Origin: Planctomycetota bacterium
GTDB lineage: Bacteria > Planctomycetota > Phycisphaerae > UBA1845
Assembly (NCBI GenBank): GCA_024278775.1
Contig: JAJRSP010000262.1
Span: forward strand, 1 to 19,584
Reading direction: 5' to 3'
DNA length: 19,584 nt
Below the pieces are notes generated by a model. That model ran no database searches and was not told the origin of the DNA. It saw nothing but the letters and a program-made list of their open reading frames with translations. Shown here in pieces: positions 14,466 to 19,584 of this stretch; the first letter of the stretch is position 1, and each line of letters opens with the position of its first letter. Made by a program: the position numbers and the translations under genes.

Positions 14466-14735
14466 ATCGCCTTTTCTCCGCCATCAACGCCGCGCCTTCT
14501 CCACCCACGCGCGGAGCACTATAACCTCGTCATACGGCTATCGCCACCATCGAACTCGCTTCGACGAAAGCGGTGTTGTCGACGCCCCATGACCTCCCGA
14601 AGGCCTACGTCCACCGCCGCTGGAAGTATGATCTCCAACGGCTACCATGCTCCACGGTGCCGGCCTCTTTGGAGAGATCGAGCCGGAGAGACCATCGGTC
14701 AACAGGACGCGCCAAACCAAAAAGGAACCACCATC
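14466..14735. other. Divergent spacer between the 91-aa gene and trpB
   Basis: About 270 bases without a convincing gene. The trpB frame is open from an ATG at 14589, but those codons are not TrpB-like. TATGAT (14627-14632) is a possible plus-strand -10 box without a matching -35. A bulged stem CCGGCCTC (about 14661) with GAGCCGG (about 14680) lies in the presumed trpB leader; no leader peptide rich in Trp codons was seen. Confidence 0.35.
14518..14546 (-). promoter_or_regulatory. Candidate promoter for the 91-aa gene (and perhaps galE)
   Basis: On the minus strand a good -10 box TATAGT (14518-14523, 5 of 6) follows a poor -35 TGGCGA (14541-14546, 3 of 6) at a 17-base spacing. The start point would be near 14511, about 46 bases before the ATG. 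Confidence 0.35.
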
Positions 14736-15998
14736 GTGGACATAGATATCATGCCCTCCTTGGATCGCCGTTGGGAGCCGAACGCTGACGGTCGCTTTGG
14801 AGACACGGGCTGTGGTGACAGCCCTGGCGGCTTCGGCGGACGGTTCGTACCGGAAACGTTGATGGCCGCCGTCACGCAGCTAGGCGAAGTGTACGCCAAA
14901 GCGCGACGAGACCGCGTGTTTTGGGCCGAGCTTCACGACCTGCTCAAGAACTATGTCGGACGCCCCAGCCCGCTCTATCACGCGGTGCGGCTCAGCCAAC
15001 AGGTCGGCGGGGCACAGATCTATCTCAAACGCGAAGACCTCAACCATACCGGTGCCCACAAGATCAACAACACCATGGGGCAGATTCTGCTCACACGGCG
15101 AATGGGAAAGCATCGCGTCATCGCCGAAACCGGGGCCGGGCAACACGGCGTGGCCACGGCAACCGCAGCGGCCGTCTGCGGGATGGAATGCGTCGTCTAC
15201 ATGGGCGCGGAGGACATCCGCCGGCAACGGCTCAACGTCTTTCGGATGGAGCTGCTCGGCACGCGCGTGGTATCGGTCGAGTCGGGCCAGCGAACGCTGA
15301 AAGACGCCATCAACGAGGCGATGCGCGACTGGATGTCCACCAGCGAGCACACGCACTACGTCATCGGCAGCGTCATGGGTCCGCACCCGTTCCCGCAGAT
15401 GGTGAGGGATTTTCAATCCGTCGTCGGCAAGGAAGCTAAAGTACAATCGCTGGCGACCACCGGGAAGCTACCCGATTGCGTGATCGCGTGCGTCGGCGGC
15501 GGAAGCAACGCGGCCGGTATCTTCGCACCGTTTCTTGATGACGAAGGCGTAACGCTCGTCGGCGTCGAAGCAGCCGGTGAAAAGCTCCGAAACGGTCGGC
15601 ACGCGGCCACACTCACCAAAGGCACGCCGGGCATCATCCACGGCATGCACACCTATGTCTTGCAAGATGACGACGGCCAGACCATGCCAGTTCACTCGGT
15701 GTCAGCCGGTCTCGATTATCCCGGCGTCGGACCGGAACACGCGTTTTGGAAGGAGGCCGGTCGCGTCGAGTATGTTCACGCCGATGATGACGCGGCGCTC
15801 GCGGCGTTCACGCTGTTATGTGAAACCGAGGGCATCATCCCCGCGCTGGAATCGGCTCACGCGGTGGCCCACGCGGTCGAGCGTGCCAAGACGATGACAC
15901 TGGATCAGATGATCGTCGTCAACCTTTCCGGCCGGGGGGACAAGGACGTAGTGGAGGTCGGCCGCCTGCTTAAGCGATTCGATGGCGAAGAGCCATAG
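14736..15998 (+). CDS. trpB: Tryptophan synthase beta subunit
   Basis: This PLP enzyme condenses indole with serine to make tryptophan, normally as an alpha2beta2 complex with TrpA. I choose the GTG at 14736 because AAAGGA ends about 9 bases before it, giving 420 residues; an ATG at 14751 is the alternative. The N-terminal [12 protein letters not shown] (31-42) is the usual opening. [14 protein letters not shown] (99-112) holds the PLP lysine K109. [12 protein letters not shown] (131-142) contains the catalytic Glu131. GGGSNAAG (254-261) binds the cofactor phosphate, and SGRGDKD closes the protein. It is the canonical TrpB1 type. No trpA, trpC or trpF is adjacent, so the partner subunit must be encoded elsewhere. 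Confidence 0.95.
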   Translation: MDIDIMPSLDRRWEPNADGRFGDTGCGDSPGGFGGRFVPETLMAAVTQLGEVYAKARRDRVFWAELHDLLKNYVGRPSPLYHAVRLSQQVGGAQIYLKREDLNHTGAHKINNTMGQILLTRRMGKHRVIAETGAGQHGVATATAAAVCGMECVVYMGAEDIRRQRLNVFRMELLGTRVVSVESGQRTLKDAINEAMRDWMSTSEHTHYVIGSVMGPHPFPQMVRDFQSVVGKEAKVQSLATTGKLPDCVIACVGGGSNAAGIFAPFLDDEGVTLVGVEAAGEKLRNGRHAATLTKGTPGIIHGMHTYVLQDDDGQTMPVHSVSAGLDYPGVGPEHAFWKEAGRVEYVHADDDAALAAFTLLCETEGIIPALESAHAVAHAVERAKTMTLDQMIVVNLSGRGDKDVVEVGRLLKRFDGEEP

Positions 15999-16356
15999 AC
16001 TAACCGCTAATCATGCGCCTCCCCATCGCCTCCTCCCGTTTCGGGCCGCGTAACGGTTTTCGATGCGTGCCCATCGTATCCGCAACTTCAATCGAATAAA
16101 CTGAATCGCGTGGCCGATCTCTCCAGCGTGCCGGTTCCGAACGCAACCTCAAAGAAAAAAGGGAATGCAGCCTCCGCGTATGGTTCCTTTCCACCTCACG
16201 TATACGTAAGGTCCGAAAACATGTCTTTCTTCCTTGCCCGTCCGCCGTGCAAACCACCCATCCACGGAGGTCATATTCAAACATCACCCTTCAAGAACCG
16301 ATAAACCGACGTACCTTCGCCGATTCAGGTGGCACGACTGCGCGCGGGAACTCTCG
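15999..16356 (+). other. Spacer between trpB and the 891-aa secreted-protein gene
   Basis: No gene is supported here; short frames lack motifs. It contains a possible trpB terminator at 16036-16060. A weak promoter candidate has TTCAAA (16276-16281), an 18-base spacer and GATAAA (16300-16305), which would start transcription about 45 bases before the ATG at 16357. Confidence 0.35.
16036..16060 (+). terminator. Possible trpB terminator
   Basis: CCGTT (16036-16040) and AACGG (16052-16056) can form a stem around an 11-base GC-rich loop, followed immediately by TTTT (16057-16060). The stem is short, so this is a modest candidate. Confidence 0.35.
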
Positions 16357-19032
16357 ATGATAAGGAACCCAACGCAAACCACATGGGGCATCGCCCTGGC
16401 CGCGACGGCTGCGCTGATAGCGCCGCCGGTCTCGCGAGCGCAGGGCATTTCGGATTATGCGAGCAGCACCGCACGCATCGTCCACACCTTTGATTTCGAC
16501 GAACGCAAGCTCGGCAACCTGGAAGAACTCCCCAGGTATTGGGAGGTACTTCGCCCACCGGGGTTCCCACACTACGCCTATGCCCGCTTCGACATGGAGG
16601 CGGGTCACGACGCACCGCCTTCATTTCGGCTCACGAGCGAGGGCCGCAACGTGGCTTACCAATATCGAGGCGAAGCCACACGGGTGCGAGTCAATAGCGC
16701 GTACCGAATCAGCGGATTTATCAAACCCAGCGGCATGAGACATGCGCGCGCCTGCCTCAGCGCGCACTTCGTCGACCAATACGGACAAACGATTCGCGGC
16801 ACACTGGTGCGGTCACGCTATGTCGGAGGCACCAACGACCCGGAAGACTGGATCGAAGTCGAGATGTTTTTGGCCGCGGCACCACCACAGGCCTATGCCA
16901 TCGGACTGACCGCGTGGGTGATGCAGGATGCCACCTGGAACACGGCACCGCGCCGCCGGCGCCATATCCCTCGGACGGATGTGTTCGCCACGGCCGCCTT
17001 TGATGACATCCGAATCTATACCTTGCCCCGTGTCGAGTTGTCCACCTCCAACCGGGGCAACATACTGTCCGCAGAGGATGACCCGGCGTTGATCGTCACC
17101 CTGGCCGACAACGATGACACCAAGCTCATTGGTAAACTTTCGATCCGGGCGTCCGACGGGGCCCTGGTCGAAACCTATCCCATCAAGGTGGAACTCACGA
17201 TCAATGCCGTGCCCCGGCGTATCTCCGTAGCTCATTTATCTCCCGGTCTCTACCGGGCACGCATCGACGTCACCGCAGACCACATGCCGATCATGTCCCG
17301 GGAGGTGACCTTTGTACGGCTGTCGCCGCGCTATCGAGAGTCGGACGCACCCGCGCGATCGTTCGGCATCGTGATTGACGCGCGGCATCGGAGTGACGTG
17401 GACACCGAACTCACCCTGCTGCGCGGTGCCTTGACCGGATCAATCAAGCTGCCGGTCTGGACCGGGCTTGATGAGGAACCGCCAACCCTTCAAGACGAAC
17501 GAGCCACGGATCACTTTCTTCAAGAACTGGCACGAGATAGCTTCGCATTGACCGCCGTGTTTGCCGGACCACCGGCAGCCATCGTCCACGCGGGGGGTGA
17601 ATATGCACGTCCACTGATCGACCTGCTGGCTGATGAGCCGAGCGCATGGAACGAACATCTCGCAGCCGTCGCCGCGCCGTACGCCAGCGTGTTTCGCTCG
17701 TGGCAGATCGGGCCGGACGATCGGGACACACACTACACCGCCGACCAACTCAGTCTCCCCTCGCAACAGTTTCGCGCATCAATGCGACGGTTCATCACCG
17801 TACCGGTCGTCGCTTCGACGGTCTCACCTCACGACGAATCGAGAGCAACAAAACTTCCGGTGGATGATACGACCCTCACGTTGGATCCGACCGTCTCTCC
17901 CGACCAGTTTAGCGATCTCCTGCAAGAACAAAATCAACTCGGATACGACCGTGTGAACGCGTATATCCCGACCCTGCCACCCGATCGGTTCCGACGCAGC
18001 GCCGAACTCGCCACCTGGGCACGCCGCATCATCGTAGCCCGACACGCCGGCGCGAAAACCGTGTTCGTACCACAACCCTGGACCGTACGAGAAACGACCC
18101 AGGGGTGGACCACCGAACCCACCGAACGCTACCTGGCACTACGCACAATCGCGGACCTTATCGGGGATGCGATGCCGGCGCGACGCGTACCTGTGGCCGA
18201 CGGCGTCACGGCGCTCGCCTTCCGCCTGGGAGACCAAGTGACGCTCGTCGCCTGGGACGACCATGCCCCCCCGGAAGGCAGGGATCACAAGCTCCAAGTC
18301 GGAGCCGCCACCTCTCAAATCGATCTGCTCGGACGTTCATCACCACTCGGTCGTGCGGAAGATGGGCGTCAGATGGTCCGTTTGAATGCGAAGCCGATCT
18401 TCATTCCGGGGATCGAACCCTGGTTGAATGATCTTCGCACGGCCGTGCGGATCTCGCCGGTCAAGGTCGAATCGGGACATGAAACCTTTCAGTTGGACGT
18501 CGAGATTCCCTACCGTGGTAATCAGCCGGTGGCCGGCTACATGGCGATGCGGCTTCCACCCTCTTGGGTTTCCGTACCACGCGGGTTCAACTTCAGCGTC
18601 ATGCCCCAACGAATGGATCAGAAAGAAGTCGAAGTCCAAATGCCTCACAGCGAAACCGCAGGGCCGAAGCGCGTCATCGTAGCGTTCACGCTTCCGGAAC
18701 AGGGCTACTACATGGAAGCCCCGCTCACGATCGACGTCGGGCTATCTGATGTGGACGTGTCGGGCATGGCCGTCCTGGAAGGCGATGTGCTCAAACTTCG
18801 TCACGTCGTCACTAACAAGAGCGATAGTACCCTGAGCTTCCGTGCGTCGGCCTCGGTACCCGGCCGCGAACGACAATACCGCCCCTTTACCCACCTGAGA
18901 CCCGGAGACTCCCAAGCCGTCGAATATCGGTTCGCCGAGGCCGCCAACCTGGTCGGCCGCGACATTCGGCTCGTCCTACGCGAGCTCAACGACGGTCCGC
19001 GAATCCACAGCCTCCAACTCACCATCCCATAG
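16357..19032 (+). CDS. Large secreted multidomain protein, glycoside-hydrolase-like architecture
   Basis: No specific family is recognised. The ATG at 16357 gives 891 residues with a signal peptide (MIRNPTQTTWGIALAATAAL, cleavage near VSRAQG); the frame opens upstream at 16234, but that extension would bury the signal. Residues about 40-225 look like a carbohydrate-binding jelly roll ending FDDIRIYTLP. Residues 228-322 look like an immunoglobulin-like domain. Residues about 335-620 have an alternating strand/helix pattern like a TIM barrel (start SFGIVIDARH; YASVFRSWQIGPDD near 442-455; YLALRTIADLIGDAM). The rest is two or three beta-sandwich domains. Where clan-A glycosidases carry an Asn-Glu acid/base, this has WQIGPDD, so catalysis is uncertain. 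It probably acts at the cell surface on polysaccharide, or is a structural envelope protein. Confidence 0.8.
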   Translation: MIRNPTQTTWGIALAATAALIAPPVSRAQGISDYASSTARIVHTFDFDERKLGNLEELPRYWEVLRPPGFPHYAYARFDMEAGHDAPPSFRLTSEGRNVAYQYRGEATRVRVNSAYRISGFIKPSGMRHARACLSAHFVDQYGQTIRGTLVRSRYVGGTNDPEDWIEVEMFLAAAPPQAYAIGLTAWVMQDATWNTAPRRRRHIPRTDVFATAAFDDIRIYTLPRVELSTSNRGNILSAEDDPALIVTLADNDDTKLIGKLSIRASDGALVETYPIKVELTINAVPRRISVAHLSPGLYRARIDVTADHMPIMSREVTFVRLSPRYRESDAPARSFGIVIDARHRSDVDTELTLLRGALTGSIKLPVWTGLDEEPPTLQDERATDHFLQELARDSFALTAVFAGPPAAIVHAGGEYARPLIDLLADEPSAWNEHLAAVAAPYASVFRSWQIGPDDRDTHYTADQLSLPSQQFRASMRRFITVPVVASTVSPHDESRATKLPVDDTTLTLDPTVSPDQFSDLLQEQNQLGYDRVNAYIPTLPPDRFRRSAELATWARRIIVARHAGAKTVFVPQPWTVRETTQGWTTEPTERYLALRTIADLIGDAMPARRVPVADGVTALAFRLGDQVTLVAWDDHAPPEGRDHKLQVGAATSQIDLLGRSSPLGRAEDGRQMVRLNAKPIFIPGIEPWLNDLRTAVRISPVKVESGHETFQLDVEIPYRGNQPVAGYMAMRLPPSWVSVPRGFNFSVMPQRMDQKEVEVQMPHSETAGPKRVIVAFTLPEQGYYMEAPLTIDVGLSDVDVSGMAVLEGDVLKLRHVVTNKSDSTLSFRASASVPGRERQYRPFTHLRPGDSQAVEYRFAEAANLVGRDIRLVLRELNDGPRIHSLQLTIP

Positions 19033-19266
19033 GAGAAGAGGGGTCGGGGAGCATGCCACATGCCTTCGTGATCTCCCGAGCCGCGGGGTTCACCCTGCGC
19101 CCCTGATACCGTGTGTCACCCGGCACTCGGAGTGTCGCGGTGATTCCCATCTCATCCGTAACACACTAGACAAATGGCATTCCGGCTGTACAGAATTCGT
19201 GGAATCTCAGTGGAAAGGGAACTATGTTTCTCTGCTCCAACTGCCAACTGCCCGATGGACGTCAAC
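19033..19266. other. Convergent spacer at the right end
   Basis: These 234 bases lie between the 891-residue gene and a minus-strand partial gene. A bulged inverted repeat, TCGGGGAG (about 19045) with CTCCCGA (about 19074), could form a stem after the upstream gene but has no U-tract. A 16-codon frame starting at 19224 is described under findings. Confidence 0.35.
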
Positions 19267-19584
19267 TTACTTGAGCGGCAAGCCGCAGCGGCTGTCGAGT
19301 AGTGGTCCTGGCGTTGTTTCGGACCATGGCGTCAAGGGGCCATCCGGATCGATCCCGGGTTGGTCCCGTTCGACGCAAATGACGGTGGCGTCGAGCTCGA
19401 GCCACGACTTCAGCGCGGCCCAGAGCGGCGCGCTTTGCCAAGCACATAGATCAGGTGCCATGTCGTCGCACATTTGGTAGTCCATCTTTGCCGTGTCCGC
19501 CCAACTGTCGTGCGAGCTCCACTCGGGTGCGAAGACGGCATGGCCAACCGGTGCCTGGACGTCCGCCGGGCTTTCCTCCGGCAC
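19267..19584 (-). CDS. Hypothetical protein (partial, 5' end off the right edge)
   Basis: This is the last 105 or so codons of a minus-strand gene, ending in TAA at 19267-19269; the frame is open to the window edge, so the true start is outside. Codon third positions are strongly GC, as in neighbouring real genes, and the opposite-strand frame has poorer composition. The visible part is acidic and rich in Trp, Asp and Pro (for example FAPEWSSHDSWADTAK, DDMAPDLCAWQSAPLW) and contains three Cys in its middle and end. No family is recognised. It has no clear signal or membrane segment in the visible part. Confidence 0.6.
   Translation of the reverse strand: MPEESPADVQAPVGHAVFAPEWSSHDSWADTAKMDYQMCDDMAPDLCAWQSAPLWAALKSWLELDATVICVERDQPGIDPDGPLTPWSETTPGPLLDSRCGLPLK

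Noticed and set aside
14589..14735. In-frame N-terminal extension of trpB (49 codons)
   Set aside because: The residues are not TrpB-like, and a good ribosome binding site precedes the GTG at 14736.
14880..15446. 188-codon minus-strand frame inside trpB
   Set aside because: It is antisense to the unmistakable TrpB active-site region; its length is due to high GC.
1..19584. CRISPR array, insertion sequence, phage or toxin-antitoxin module
   Set aside because: No spaced direct repeats, transposase, integrase or paired small toxin-antitoxin genes were seen anywhere in the window.

Overview
The window is high-GC bacterial DNA, densely coding on both strands. It most likely comes from the Planctomycetota, perhaps a Phycisphaerae-like lineage. 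This placement is inferred from four things: the ATP synthase gene order, with an atpZ-like gene, an atpI-like gene, atpB, and an atpE encoding an apparent signal peptide; the use of LL-diaminopimelate aminotransferase (DapL); a membrane protein with a 'CxxCGYNLRG...CPECG' zinc ribbon; and several large secreted beta-rich proteins with no close named family. No mobile element, CRISPR array, rRNA or tRNA was found.

Layout. Positions 1-2110 (minus strand) hold the start of an F1Fo ATP synthase operon: atpZ-like, atpI-like, atpB, then atpE, which runs off the left edge. A divergent spacer (2111-2365) leads into asd (aspartate-semialdehyde dehydrogenase) and a DinG-type helicase on the plus strand. 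A mostly empty stretch (5427-5874) follows. Next comes a minus-strand secreted protein that looks like a catalytically dead peptidase. On the plus strand, dapL and folK overlap by 7 bases, and they are followed by a secreted protein with a C-terminal sorting-like tail. That gene converges, with overlapping stop codons, on a minus-strand operon of two YbjQ-family proteins and a zinc-ribbon/PrsW-like membrane protein. Further right on the minus strand are rpmB (L28), galE and a small beta-rich protein. trpB and an 891-residue secreted protein lie on the plus strand, and a minus-strand partial gene closes the window.

Functional links. asd and dapL act in the same pathway (aspartate to meso-diaminopimelate and lysine), although they are separate transcription units. 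The ATP synthase block is a true complex operon. The rest is mixed housekeeping (folate, tryptophan, UDP-galactose, ribosome) interspersed with lineage-specific envelope proteins.

The most interesting points are a set of active-site or ligand substitutions in recognisable families. The DinG-like helicase has Gly where the first Fe-S cysteine is expected. The peptidase-like secreted protein reads GSYVG where HExxH is expected. The PrsW-like protein has altered acidic motifs. I also note promoters that would give nearly leaderless asd and helicase mRNAs, and a cysteine-containing C-terminal tail that could be a sorting signal. I did not find strong evidence for a complete new multi-gene system; the best candidate for a new functional unit is the ybjQ-ybjQ-PrsW-like operon.
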